Source of the DNA: Luteimonas vadosa
GTDB taxonomy: Bacteria > Pseudomonadota > Gammaproteobacteria > Xanthomonadales > Xanthomonadaceae
DNA: 64,000 nucleotides
Assembly (NCBI RefSeq): GCF_039543545.1
Contig: NZ_BAABJY010000001.1
Span: forward strand, 1,178,001-1,242,000
Direction: 5' to 3'
Below, one piece after another: positions 53,273 to 61,632 of the stretch; position 1 is the stretch's first letter; each line of letters opens with the position of its first letter. The notes under the pieces were generated by a model. The model did not search any database. It was not told the DNA's origin and worked only from the letters and a program-made list of their open reading frames with translations. Made by a program: the position numbers and the translations under genes.

Positions 53273-53572
53273 TGGAGACTCCTCGTGGTGATCCAGCGGG
53301 AATGACGCGCCCGGGGTCGCCCCGCGGCTTCCCTGCTGCATGACCGAGTGATGGATCGTCCCCGAACCTGTTGCCCGCATGGATCGCGGGCAGGCGACCA
53401 GTTAGACGGAAATCCTCGGGAAAACCGGCCATTTGCCCGGTGATTGCGGCAGTTGACTCCCTCGCGGATCGCGTCTTGCCGACCTTCCGCGCGCCTCGCG
53501 ATCCGCGCCTTGTCGAATTCTTTACCCATCAGGAGGGACAATGCCGGTCTTTCCCAGAACCGGAGTCCCGCC
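53273..53572. other. 300-base divergent region before sodA
   Basis: No gene is supported here. The region holds the SD of the NTF2-like gene on the left and, on the right, an AGGAGGG-ACA-ATG (53531-53543) that is out of frame with sodA. The ORF from that ATG (53541-53717, 58 codons) overlaps the sodA start and has an Arg/Ser/Thr/Pro-rich, shadow-like product. A CGGAG at about 53561 is the likely sodA SD. No consensus promoter was identified. Confidence 0.6.
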
Positions 53573-54199
53573 GTGGCGCATACCCTCCCCAAGCTCCCCT
53601 ACGCCTTCGACGCGCTCGAGCCCAACATCGACGCGAAGACCATGGAGATCCACTACACGAAGCACCACCAGACGTACGTGGACAAGCTCAACGCGGCATT
53701 GGAAGGCACCAAGCTAGCCAATGAACCGGTCGAGTCGCTGATCCGCGACATCGAGGCGCTGCCCGAGAAGGTCCAGAGCGCGGTGCGCAACCACGGCGGC
53801 GGGCACGCGAACCATTCCCTGTTCTGGACGGTGATGTCCCCGAACGGCGGCGGCGAGCCCCAGGGCGACGTGGCCAAGCGCATCGACAGCGACCTGGGGG
53901 GGTTCGACAAGTTCAAGGAGGCCTTCACCAATGCGGCAGTGAGCCGGTTCGGCAGCGGCTGGGCCTGGCTGACCACGACGAAGTCCGGCAAGCTCGCCGT
54001 GGAGGACAGCGCCAACCAGGACAACCCGCTGATGAAGGGCATCGGCTCGGGCATGACCCCGATCCTGGGGCTCGACGTGTGGGAGCACGCGTACTACCTC
54101 AAGTACCAGAACCGGCGTCCTGAATACATCGCCGCGTTCTACAAGGTGATCGACTGGAACGAAGTCGAACGCCGCTACCAGGCCGCGATCAAGGGCTGA
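53573..54199 (+). CDS. sodA: Superoxide dismutase (Mn-type by sequence)
   Basis: A 208-residue enzyme that converts superoxide to oxygen and hydrogen peroxide. The metal ligands are His27, His81, Asp168 and His172 (EIHYTKHH, GGGHANHSLFW, GLDVWEHAYY). The second-sphere stretch SANQD (Gln149) is the manganese-type pattern, as in E. coli SodA; an iron-type would carry Gln near residue 70. The start is a GTG with CGGAG eight bases upstream, supported by the conserved N-terminus AHTLPKLPYAFDALEP. The metal preference still needs biochemical proof. Confidence 0.95.
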   Translation: MAHTLPKLPYAFDALEPNIDAKTMEIHYTKHHQTYVDKLNAALEGTKLANEPVESLIRDIEALPEKVQSAVRNHGGGHANHSLFWTVMSPNGGGEPQGDVAKRIDSDLGGFDKFKEAFTNAAVSRFGSGWAWLTTTKSGKLAVEDSANQDNPLMKGIGSGMTPILGLDVWEHAYYLKYQNRRPEYIAAFYKVIDWNEVERRYQAAIKG

Positions 54200-54230
54200 C
54201 CAGGCGGCGTCGCGCCGACCCCCGCAAGGA

Positions 54231-54259
54231 CGCACCTCCGGCATGCCGCCGGGGGTGCG
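54231..54259 (+). terminator. Hairpin downstream of sodA
   Basis: An 11-bp stem (54231-54241 with 54249-54259, one T-G pair) and a 7-base loop lie 31 bases after the sodA stop codon. Only a short TTT follows, so this is a probable but weak intrinsic terminator. Confidence 0.5.
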
Positions 54260-54332
54260 CCGCTTTCGCCGCGATGTCCGGCAATCGCGGGTGGGCGGTG
54301 AGGCCGCGTTCCGCGGCGCCGGGGGCGCCCGG

Positions 54333-54345
54333 TAGAATGGGGCCA
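54333..54345 (+). promoter_or_regulatory. Leaderless-type promoter of yqgE
   Basis: TAGAAT (54333-54338) is followed by GGGGCC and the ATG at 54345. TTCCGC about 18 bases upstream may be a weak -35. No SD is present. Confidence 0.5.
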
Positions 54346-54908
54346 TGACGCAAGGCCCAACCCTCGCCAACCAGTTGCTGGTCGCATTGCCGGCACTCGA
54401 CGATCCGAACTTCTCGCGCTCGGTCGCGCTGATCTGCCAGCACGACGACCAGGGCGCGATGGGCATCGTGGTCAACCGCACCTCGGAATACAGGCTCGGG
54501 GATGTCTTCGAGCAGATGGACATTCCCTGCCAGGACGACGCCTTGCGGGAACAGAGCGTGCTGGCCGGCGGACCGGTGCATCCCGAGCGGGGCTTCGTGG
54601 TCCATGACGGGGACCGCCAGTGGGACTCTTCCCTGCCGATCGCCGACGGCCTGTTCGTGACCACCTCGCGCGACGTGCTCGAGGCGATGGCCGGCGGCGA
54701 CGGTCCCGCGCGCGCCCTCGTGGCACTGGGCTGCGCCGGGTGGGGCGCGGGCCAGCTGGAATACGAACTGACCGAGAACACTTGGCTGACCGTTCCGGCC
54801 GATGCCGAACTGCTGTTCGCCACGCCGCTGGAAGGCCGCTGGCAGGCCGCCGCCGGGCGATTGGGCGTGGACATGATGCATGTCGCCGACTACAGCGGGC
54901 ATGCCTGA
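54345..54908 (+). CDS. yqgE: YqgE/AlgH family protein (UPF0301)
   Basis: A 187-residue cytoplasmic protein of the AlgH family, with LANQLLVALPALDDPNFSRS at the start, the GAMGIVVNRTSEYRLGD segment, VLAGGPVHPERGFVVHD and GCAGWGAGQLEYELTEN. No reaction is established; genetic neighbourhood with ruvX and pyrB is conserved in gammaproteobacteria. Its stop codon overlaps the ruvX ATG (TGATG), so translation is coupled. Confidence 0.95.
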   Translation: MTQGPTLANQLLVALPALDDPNFSRSVALICQHDDQGAMGIVVNRTSEYRLGDVFEQMDIPCQDDALREQSVLAGGPVHPERGFVVHDGDRQWDSSLPIADGLFVTTSRDVLEAMAGGDGPARALVALGCAGWGAGQLEYELTENTWLTVPADAELLFATPLEGRWQAAAGRLGVDMMHVADYSGHA

Positions 54909-55384
54909 TGGCCGCGGTGGAGTCCGCCACGTCGATCAAGCCCGACGGTACCGTGCTGGGTTTCGATGTCGGCGCGAGGCGGATCGGGGTCGCCGTCGGC
55001 AGTGCGTTCGGCCACGGCGCACGGGCCTTGGCGGTGATCGACGTGCACGGCGAGACCACCGACTGGCCGGCGATCGACCGCCTGCACAGCGAATGGCGGC
55101 CGGACGGGTTCGTGGTCGGCGATCCGATGACCCTGGATGGCGGCGACCAGCCGATCCGTGAGCGCGCCCATGCCTTCGCACGCGCCCTGCAGGCGCGCTA
55201 CGGGAGACCCGTCGTGCTCGTGGACGAACGCTCTAGCTCCATCGAGGCCGCCGAGCGCTTCGCCGCCGACAGGGCCGCGGGGCGCAAGCGTCGCCGCGAT
55301 GCCGCCGCGCTCGATGCCGTGGCCGCGGCGGTGATCGTCGAGCGATGGCTGGCCGCGCCCGCCGACGCGGTGGTCCTGTCGTGA
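54908..55384 (+). CDS. ruvX: Putative Holliday junction resolvase (YqgF/RuvX family)
   Basis: A 158-residue RNase H-fold protein. The acidic nuclease residues appear in LGFDVGARRIGVAVG, in LVDERSSSIEA and in RRRDAAALDAVAAAVI. The family processes pre-16S rRNA and has been proposed to resolve Holliday junctions; the rRNA role is better supported in E. coli. The first ten residues (AAVESATSIK) before the catalytic strand are variable. It is coupled to yqgE and followed by pyrB in the same direction. Confidence 0.93.
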   Translation: MAAVESATSIKPDGTVLGFDVGARRIGVAVGSAFGHGARALAVIDVHGETTDWPAIDRLHSEWRPDGFVVGDPMTLDGGDQPIRERAHAFARALQARYGRPVVLVDERSSSIEAAERFAADRAAGRKRRRDAAALDAVAAAVIVERWLAAPADAVVLS

Positions 55385-55478
55385 CCGGTCAACGGCGTCG
55401 CATCCGCCACAACCGCTTTTCCGTGGTCCATGCGGCTGGGGGCGCAGGTGGCGCGCAGCGCCGGATGGGTCGGTCCGG

Positions 55479-56438
55479 ATGCAACCTGCGGGGTGGCCGG
55501 TGATCGCACAACACGCCAGCGACGGCCGCCTCCACCACCTGCTGACCCTGGAGGGAGTGCCGCGCGAGACCGTCGTCGCGTTGCTCGACCGCGCGCAGGC
55601 CTTGATGGACGGCAACCCGGATCCCAGGGCGCTGGCCGGTCGGGCCATGTGCACGCTGTTCTTCGAACCTTCGACACGCACCCGGCTTTCGTTCCAGCGT
55701 GCGGCGCAGCGGCTGGGTGCCGACGTGCTCAACTTCGATGCCTCGACCTCCTCGACCACCAAGGGCGAGACCGCGCGCGACACGCTGAAGACGATCGAGG
55801 CGATGGGCGTGCAGTGCTTCGTGGTCCGCGCGGCGGAGGACGGCGCGGTGGCGGCCCTGGCCGCCGCGGCGGCCCCCGGGACGTCGCTGGTGAACGCGGG
55901 CGACGGGCGCAGCGCGCACCCGACGCAGGGCTTGCTGGACATGCTGACGCTGCGGCAGGCCAAGGGCGTCGATTTTTCCGCGCTCAAGGTGCTGGTGGTC
56001 GGCGACGTGCTGCATTCGCGCGTGGCCCGCTCCGACCTGCATGCCCTGCGCACGCTGGGTGCGGGTGAGATCCGCGTCTGCGCGCCGAGGGCGCTGCTTC
56101 CGGGCGACGGGTTGCTTTCCGGTTGCACCGTGACCACGGATTTCGATGCCGCCCTCGACGGCGTCGATGCGGTGATGCTGCTGCGGCTGCAGCGCGAGCG
56201 CATGGTCGAAGGGCTGGTGGATTCGCTGGAGGACTACCACCGCGATTACGGATTGACCCCACGGCGACTGCGCCGTGCCGCTGGCGACGCGGTCGTCCTG
56301 CATCCCGGGCCCATGAACCGCGGCATCGAAATCGACGACACGGTCGCCGACGGCCCGCAATCGCTGGTCCTGCGCCAGGTCGCCAACGGCGTCGCGGTGC
56401 GGATGGCGGTGCTGGAGGCGTTGCTGGCTCGGGCGTGA
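55479..56438 (+). CDS. pyrB: Aspartate carbamoyltransferase, catalytic chain
   Basis: A 319-residue enzyme that forms N-carbamoyl-aspartate from carbamoyl phosphate and aspartate in pyrimidine synthesis. The carbamoyl-phosphate loop FFEPSTRTRLSF, the HPTQ motif and HPGPMNRGIEI are intact. The single-chain type without a pyrI gene nearby matches the pseudomonad/xanthomonad class, which usually forms complexes with a PyrC-like protein. No such gene is seen here. The ATG at 55479 gives a slightly long N-terminus with a weak SD. Confidence 0.96.
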   Translation: MQPAGWPVIAQHASDGRLHHLLTLEGVPRETVVALLDRAQALMDGNPDPRALAGRAMCTLFFEPSTRTRLSFQRAAQRLGADVLNFDASTSSTTKGETARDTLKTIEAMGVQCFVVRAAEDGAVAALAAAAAPGTSLVNAGDGRSAHPTQGLLDMLTLRQAKGVDFSALKVLVVGDVLHSRVARSDLHALRTLGAGEIRVCAPRALLPGDGLLSGCTVTTDFDAALDGVDAVMLLRLQRERMVEGLVDSLEDYHRDYGLTPRRLRRAAGDAVVLHPGPMNRGIEIDDTVADGPQSLVLRQVANGVAVRMAVLEALLARA

Positions 56439-56558
56439 CGCCCTCGACCCCGTCGTGCACCGTGAAACCCCGGGCACGCTGCCGACCCGAGCCGGCACTG
56501 GCCACCGCGGACATCGCTGTCCCCGCCTGCGCGCCGACCCGGCGCGGTAAAGGCTCGC

Positions 56559-57920
56559 TCAACGCAGCAGGATCACCGTCGCCAGCCCGAGGAAGCTGAA
56601 GAAGCCGACCACGTCGGTCACCGCGGTGACCACCACGCCGCCCGCGACGGCCGGATCGACGTCGGCGCGCTTCATGGTCAACGGCACGAGCACACCGGCC
56701 AGCGCCGCGGCGAGGAAGTTCAGCAACAACGCCGCCGCGATGACCAGCGACAGCACCCAGTCGTGGAACCAGATGTACGCGACGAGGCCGACGAAGCCGC
56801 CGATCAGCAGCCCGTTGATCGAGGCGACGCGGACTTCCTTCCACAACAGCACGCTGGCGTTGCTGGCGCCGACCTGGCCCAGCGCCAGGCCGCGCACCAT
56901 CAGCGTCAGCACCTGCATCGCGGCATTGCCGCCGATGCCTGCGACGATGGGCATCAGCACGGCCAGCGCGACGATCTGCTCGATGGTGGCCTCGAAGCGA
57001 CCGATTACCCAAGCTGCCAGAAAGGCCGTCGCGAGGTTCACGCCCAGCCAGACCACGCGGCCGCGCACGGCGCGGCGCACCGGCGAGAACAGGTCCTCCT
57101 CCTCGTCGAGGCCGGCCGCACCGAGGGCCTGGTGCTCGGCCTGGTCGCGGATGATGTCGACCACGTCGTCGATGGTGATGCGCCCGAGCAGGATGTTGCC
57201 GTCGTCGACCACCGGCGCCGACACCCAGTCGTGGTCCGAGAACTGGCGGGCGACCTCGTCGGAGGACTCGTCGACGTGCAGCGCGGTGAGGGTGTCGTCG
57301 ATCAGGCGGTTGACGGGGCTGGCCGGGTCGCTGGTCACCAGGTCCTGCAGCGCGACCCAGCCCAGGAGCTGGTGGCGGCGGTTGACGATGTAGAGGTGGT
57401 CGGTGTGTTCCGGCAGCTCGCCGCGCAGGCGCAGGTAGCGCAGGACGACGTCGACCGTGGTGTCGGCGCGCACCGTCACCACGTCGGGGTTCATCAGGCG
57501 GCCGGCGCTGTCCTCCGGGTAGGAGAGCACCTGCTCGAATCGCTCGCGGTTCTCGCGGTCCATCGACTTGAGGACTTCGTCGATGACCGTGTCGGGCAAC
57601 TCCTCGACCAGGTCGGCGAGGTCGTCGATGTCCAGGTCCTCGACCGCGGCGACGATCTCGTCCGGGTCCATGTCCGCGATCAGGCTTTCGCGGACTTCGT
57701 CGCCGACGTGGACCAGCACCTCGCCGTCGTCCTCGGGGTCGACCAGGCCCCAGACGACGCTGCGGCGGTCCGGCGGGAGGGATTCGAGGAGGTTGCCGAT
57801 CTCCGCCGGCGCCAGCGTGTTGATCAGCCGCCGGACCGGACCCAGCCGTCCGCTTTCCAACGCGTCCGAAAGCATTCGCAGCTGGCGCGCGGTCTTGTCT
57901 TGGCGGACGGCTTCTGCCAT
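56559..57920 (-). CDS. mgtE: Magnesium transporter MgtE
   Basis: A 453-residue inner-membrane magnesium channel. The cytoplasmic N-domain (about 1-130) has acidic magnesium-sensing stretches such as DMDPDEIVAAVEDLDIDDLADL. Two CBS motifs follow (about 135-255), then five membrane helices (about 285-452) with the pore stretch PIVAGIGGNAAMQ. Magnesium binding by the N- and CBS domains closes the channel in homologues. The start has a CAGGAAG SD. A 65-base leader contains a candidate leaderless mini-ORF at 57985-57974. Confidence 0.96.
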   Translation of the reverse strand: MAEAVRQDKTARQLRMLSDALESGRLGPVRRLINTLAPAEIGNLLESLPPDRRSVVWGLVDPEDDGEVLVHVGDEVRESLIADMDPDEIVAAVEDLDIDDLADLVEELPDTVIDEVLKSMDRENRERFEQVLSYPEDSAGRLMNPDVVTVRADTTVDVVLRYLRLRGELPEHTDHLYIVNRRHQLLGWVALQDLVTSDPASPVNRLIDDTLTALHVDESSDEVARQFSDHDWVSAPVVDDGNILLGRITIDDVVDIIRDQAEHQALGAAGLDEEEDLFSPVRRAVRGRVVWLGVNLATAFLAAWVIGRFEATIEQIVALAVLMPIVAGIGGNAAMQVLTLMVRGLALGQVGASNASVLLWKEVRVASINGLLIGGFVGLVAYIWFHDWVLSLVIAAALLLNFLAAALAGVLVPLTMKRADVDPAVAGGVVVTAVTDVVGFFSFLGLATVILLR

Positions 57921-57973
57921 GGCGGCTTCCTGCGGCTGGACGGTGCGGCGTCGCGACGGCAGGCGCGACAGGA

Positions 57974-57997
57974 TCAGGCGTTCATGCGCGCATTATC
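57974..57997 (-). promoter_or_regulatory. mgtE promoter with a three-codon leaderless mini-ORF
   Basis: On the minus strand GATAAT (57997-57992) is followed by GCGCGC and then ATG-AAC-GCC-TGA (57985-57974). The expected transcription start coincides with the A of this ATG. The mgtE ATG lies 53 bases after the mini-ORF stop codon. Confidence 0.45.
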
Positions 57998-58052
57998 ACC
58001 TTCGACGGGTGGCCTGCACACCCCGGCGAGCCGGGACGCCTTGGCGCAGGTG

Positions 58053-59777
58053 TCAGGCCGGCTCGCTGGCGCGCGCCAGCCAGCGCTCGATGCCGGCTCT
58101 GTCGCGGGCCCGCAGCAATGCCGGCGCGCTTTCCCGCAACTGTCCGAGGTCCAGGGCGCGGATGGCGCGGCGCACCTGCAGCAGGGTGCTCGGGTGCAGG
58201 CTGAGTTCCTTCAGGCCCAGGGCGAGCAGTACGGGCGTGAACAGCGGGTCGGCCGCCATTTCCCCGCAGACCGCCACGGGCTTGCCGTTCGCGTCGGCCG
58301 TGGAGATCACGTCGTGCAGCAAGCGGATCATCGCAGGATGCATCGGCGTGTACAGGTCGCCGAGCGCATCGTTGCCGCGATCGGCGGCAAGCAGGTATTG
58401 GACGAGATCGTTGGTGCCGACGGACAGGAAGTCGATCCGGTCGATCAGCGTCGGCAAGGCAAGCGCGGCCGCCGGGACCTCGATCATCGCCCCGAGGGGG
58501 ATCTGGCGTGCCACGGCGTGGCCGTCGCGCCGGAGCTTGTCCACCACCCGCTTGAGCAGGCGCGCGACGTCCAGCAGCTCGCTGCGCTGGGTGACCATGG
58601 GCACCAGGATGCGCAATGGCCCGTAAGCCGAGGCGCGGACGATGGCGCGCAGCTGGGTCTGGAACACGTCGCGCCGCGAAAGCGACAGCCGCACGCCGCG
58701 CAGTCCCAGCGCCGGGTTGGGCTCGTTGCGCAGCGCCAGGCCGCTGCGGTCGGCCTTGTCCGCGCCGATGTCCAGCGTGCGGATCGTGACCATGCGGCCG
58801 GTCATGCCCAGCACCAGGTCGCGGTAGGCCCGGAACTGCTCCTCCTCGTCGGGCAGGCCCGGCCGCTGCAGGAACAGGTACTCGGTGCGATACAGCCCCA
58901 CCCCGGCGGCGCCCAGCGCATGCGACTCGGCCACGTCCTCGCGGGATTCGGCGTTCGCGTACAGTCGGATGTCGACGCCGTCGCGCGTGCGCGAGGGTTC
59001 CCGCCGCAGGCGGTGCAGCTGCTGCTGCTCGCGCTTCTCGTCCCGCTTGCGGCCCCGGTGCGCGCGCAGGTCGTCGGCATCGGGTTCGACCACCACCAGT
59101 CCACTGCCGCCGTCGATGACCAGCACGTCGCCGTCGTTGATCCTCTGCAGGGCCTCCGGCGCGGAGACGACCAGCGGCAGGTGCAGGCTGCGCGCGAGGA
59201 TGGCGCTGTGCGAGAGCGCGCTGCCGCCGGCGGTGATGATGCCCAGCACGCCTTGCGCCTGCAGCTGGGCGATCTCGGCAGGCGCGATGCTGTCGGTGAC
59301 CAGGATCTCGCCGGCAACGCCGAGCAGTTCCGCGTCGCGCCGATGCAGGGCGGCATGCACCCGGCCGATGACGTGGTCGATGTCCTCGATGCGGCTACGG
59401 AAATAGGCGTCGTCCATCCCTTCGAACACCGATGCCAGCCGGTCGCGCTGGAGCCGCAACGCGTAGTCGGCACCGTACCGGCCGATGGTGATCAGTTCAT
59501 CGAGACCCTGCAGCAACTCGGGGTCGTCCAGCAGCAAGGCGTGCAGGTCGAGGAACTCGCCGACTTCCCGGGCGAGCGCGCCATGCAGGCGATCGCGCAT
59601 GTCGCGCATCTCGCCGCGCACCAGGTCGATGGCCGCGCGTAGTCGGGCCAGCTCCGCCGGGACGTCCGCCTCGGCGATGCGCTCTTCGGCGACCTCCAGT
59701 GCATGCGGTTGGCGGATGCGCGCGCGGCCCAGCGCCGTGCCCCTGGATGCGCCTTGCCCGGGTAGCGACTGCCGCAT
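58053..59777 (-). CDS. ptsI: Phosphoenolpyruvate-protein phosphotransferase (PTS enzyme I)
   Basis: A 574-residue cytosolic enzyme I that takes a phosphoryl group from phosphoenolpyruvate and passes it to HPr. The phospho-acceptor is His190 in SALSHSAILARS. Other hallmarks are EYLFLQRPGLPDEEEQF, the NPALGLRGVRLSLSR segment, VGTNDLVQYLLA and VCGEMA. It has no N-terminal GAF domain, so it is PtsI rather than PtsP. It lies 168 bases after ptsH in the same direction. No sugar-specific EIIC gene is nearby, so the system is probably regulatory. Confidence 0.96.
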   Translation of the reverse strand: MRQSLPGQGASRGTALGRARIRQPHALEVAEERIAEADVPAELARLRAAIDLVRGEMRDMRDRLHGALAREVGEFLDLHALLLDDPELLQGLDELITIGRYGADYALRLQRDRLASVFEGMDDAYFRSRIEDIDHVIGRVHAALHRRDAELLGVAGEILVTDSIAPAEIAQLQAQGVLGIITAGGSALSHSAILARSLHLPLVVSAPEALQRINDGDVLVIDGGSGLVVVEPDADDLRAHRGRKRDEKREQQQLHRLRREPSRTRDGVDIRLYANAESREDVAESHALGAAGVGLYRTEYLFLQRPGLPDEEEQFRAYRDLVLGMTGRMVTIRTLDIGADKADRSGLALRNEPNPALGLRGVRLSLSRRDVFQTQLRAIVRASAYGPLRILVPMVTQRSELLDVARLLKRVVDKLRRDGHAVARQIPLGAMIEVPAAALALPTLIDRIDFLSVGTNDLVQYLLAADRGNDALGDLYTPMHPAMIRLLHDVISTADANGKPVAVCGEMAADPLFTPVLLALGLKELSLHPSTLLQVRRAIRALDLGQLRESAPALLRARDRAGIERWLARASEPA

Positions 59778-59945
59778 CTATCTGTGCCCCCTCTTGGGTG
59801 GCCTGCCAAGGACGCCCGAGGGCCGACGGGACCGGCTTGCCGATGCGCACCGCCGTGCTTCGCCCCTGTTTTGTACCGCCATGGTGTGCCTCCGTGTTGC
59901 GCATGCACGATGACGCCGCAAGCCGGTCATCGTGAGGGCAGCGCG

Positions 59946-60215
59946 CTAGCTGTCTTCGTCGAACCGGCGCTCGAACAGGGCGCCGACCGCCTCGGCCGCC
60001 GCCTCCGCGTCCTCGCCCTCCACCCGCAGCACCACCGGGGTGCCCTGGCCGGCGGCGAGGAGCATGACCCCCATGATGCTCTTGGCATTGACCTCGCGTC
60101 CCTTGGCGGTAAGCGTGGCATTGCAGCGGTAAGGCGCGAGCACCTGCACCAGCTTGGCGGTGGCGCGGGCATGCAGGCCAAGCTTGTTGGTGATCACCAG
60201 CTCGCGCTCGATCAT
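59946..60215 (-). CDS. ptsH: PTS phosphocarrier protein HPr
   Basis: An 89-residue HPr. The phosphocarrier His15 (GLHARATAKLV) and the regulatory Ser46 (NAKSIMGVM), target of HprK, are at the canonical positions. It relays phosphate from enzyme I to EIIA proteins and can be phosphorylated at Ser46 by the HprK encoded 1.4 kb away. The ATG at 60215 has a GGGGG-rich SD. The frame is open 23 codons further upstream but the conserved start begins here. Confidence 0.97.
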   Translation of the reverse strand: MIERELVITNKLGLHARATAKLVQVLAPYRCNATLTAKGREVNAKSIMGVMLLAAGQGTPVVLRVEGEDAEAAAEAVGALFERRFDEDS

Positions 60216-60305
60216 GCCGCCACCCCCGGAACCGGCGCGAGTCCGTTGCCGGACGCGAGAGCTAGGGCGCGCAAGCGCCTGCATCGCCTGGACGGCCGCG
60301 GCAGC

Positions 60306-60698
60306 TCAGGCATCGTCATGGATGACCCCGTTGCGCGCGCCTGCGGCAGCGACGGCCGGCAGGTCGTCGAGCTCCAGTTCCGGGTAGTTCATCACCCGCA
60401 GGAGCATCGGCAGGTTGAGCGCGGACACGCGGCGCACGGGCGTGCCGAGGTGCGCCAGCCGTGCCGCCAGGTTGCTGGGCGTCGCCCCGTACAGGTCGGT
60501 GAGCACCAGGACTCCGAAGCCGCCGTCGACGCGTCGCAGGGCGGCGCTGGCCTTGGGAAGCAATTCGTCCGGGTCGCCATCGAGCGGGACCTCGAAGGCC
60601 TCGACCTTCAACGGCAGGTTGCGCAAGAGCCTGGCGGCCACCGCGATGGTCGCGTTGCCGATGCCGGGATGGGTGACGAGGAGGATGCCGACTGCCAT
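60306..60698 (-). CDS. Mannose-type PTS EIIA protein
   Basis: A 130-residue EIIA of the mannose/fructose superfamily. The phospho-acceptor His10 sits in THPGIG, followed by LTDLYGATPSNLA, characteristic of the fold. Partner EIIB/C/D genes are absent, as in other regulatory PTS systems of proteobacteria, so it probably acts as a phosphorylated regulator. A TAAGTT hexamer six bases before the ATG suggests its own leaderless promoter; 55 bases separate it from rapZ. Confidence 0.94.
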   Translation of the reverse strand: MAVGILLVTHPGIGNATIAVAARLLRNLPLKVEAFEVPLDGDPDELLPKASAALRRVDGGFGVLVLTDLYGATPSNLAARLAHLGTPVRRVSALNLPMLLRVMNYPELELDDLPAVAAAGARNGVIHDDA

Positions 60699-60710
60699 CG
60701 GTCAAACTTA
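60698..60710 (-). promoter_or_regulatory. Leaderless-type promoter of the EIIA-Man gene
   Basis: On the minus strand TAAGTT (60710-60705) is followed by TGACCG and the ATG. It would allow EIIA-HPr-EI to be expressed separately from the rpoN-rapZ string. Confidence 0.4.
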
Positions 60711-60753
60711 GCAGAGCCGGGGCCGGCTTGTGGGCCCGGACCGCGAGGCGCGC

Positions 60754-61632
60754 TCAATCGAGCTCGCGATGGAACGTGGCGACATCGCCCCATCCCCGCG
60801 TGCGGGCAAGTTCGCCGAGCGTCTCGGCCAGGTAGACGGATCGGTGGCGCCCACCGGTGCATCCGAAGGCCACGGTGACGTAGCTGCGCGTGTCCGACTG
60901 CATGCGCGGCAGCCAGGTGCCGAGGAAGTCGCCGACCTGCCCGACGTAGCGGCGGACATCGTCCTGTGCGTCCAGGTAATCGTGGACATCGGCGTCGCGT
61001 CCCGACAGCGGCCGCAGGCGAGCATCCCAATGCGGATTCGGCAAGCCACGGGCGTCGAACACGAAATCCGCATCGGCGGGCACGCCACGCCGGTAGGCGA
61101 AGGACTCGAACAACAGCGAAAGCGCCGAATGCAGCCCGAGGCCCAGTTCGGTGATCACACGGCGCCGCATCTGGTGCACGTTTAGGTCGCTGGTGTCGAT
61201 GATCACGTCGGCCAGCGCGCGCAACGGCTTGAGCGCCTGGCGCTCGAGCGCGATCGCGTCGGCCAGGGCCAGGCCCAGGTGGGTCAGGGGATGCCTGCGG
61301 CGGGTCTCTGCGTAGCGCTTGAGCAGGACCTCGTCGCGGGTGTCGAAGAACACCAGTTTCGGGTCCAGTCCCATGGCGCCCACCGCGGACAACCACTCCG
61401 GGATGTTGGCGAGGTCGCCCCGGCTGCGCACGTCGATGCCGACGGCCAGCTTCTGCGAGCTGCGCTCGGGATGGGTCGCGCTGCGCACGAAGTCCGGCAG
61501 CAATTCCGCCGGCAGGTTGTCGACGCAGTAGAAATCCAGGTCCTCGAAGGTGTTGAGGGCCACGGACTTGCCGCTGCCGGACATGCCGCTGACCACGAGC
61601 AGCGATGGCGCGGGGGAGACGATTTCGATCAT
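60754..61632 (-). CDS. rapZ: RNase adapter protein RapZ
   Basis: A 292-residue RapZ/YvcJ family protein. The P-loop GMSGSGKS (16-23), FYCVDNLPAELLPDF, the FDTRDEVLLKRYAETRRRHPL segment and the C-terminal FGCTGGRHRSVYLAE are present. In E. coli it binds GlcN6P and recruits RNase E to small RNA GlmZ; in other genera the role is less clear. Its ATG overlaps the hprK stop codon (ATGA), so it is translationally coupled. Confidence 0.96.
   Translation of the reverse strand: MIEIVSPAPSLLVVSGMSGSGKSVALNTFEDLDFYCVDNLPAELLPDFVRSATHPERSSQKLAVGIDVRSRGDLANIPEWLSAVGAMGLDPKLVFFDTRDEVLLKRYAETRRRHPLTHLGLALADAIALERQALKPLRALADVIIDTSDLNVHQMRRRVITELGLGLHSALSLLFESFAYRRGVPADADFVFDARGLPNPHWDARLRPLSGRDADVHDYLDAQDDVRRYVGQVGDFLGTWLPRMQSDTRSYVTVAFGCTGGRHRSVYLAETLGELARTRGWGDVATFHRELD

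Noticed and set aside
57921..57997. M-box magnesium riboswitch upstream of mgtE
   Set aside because: The predicted leader is only about 65 bases, far shorter than an M-box, and the expected conserved loops are not visible.
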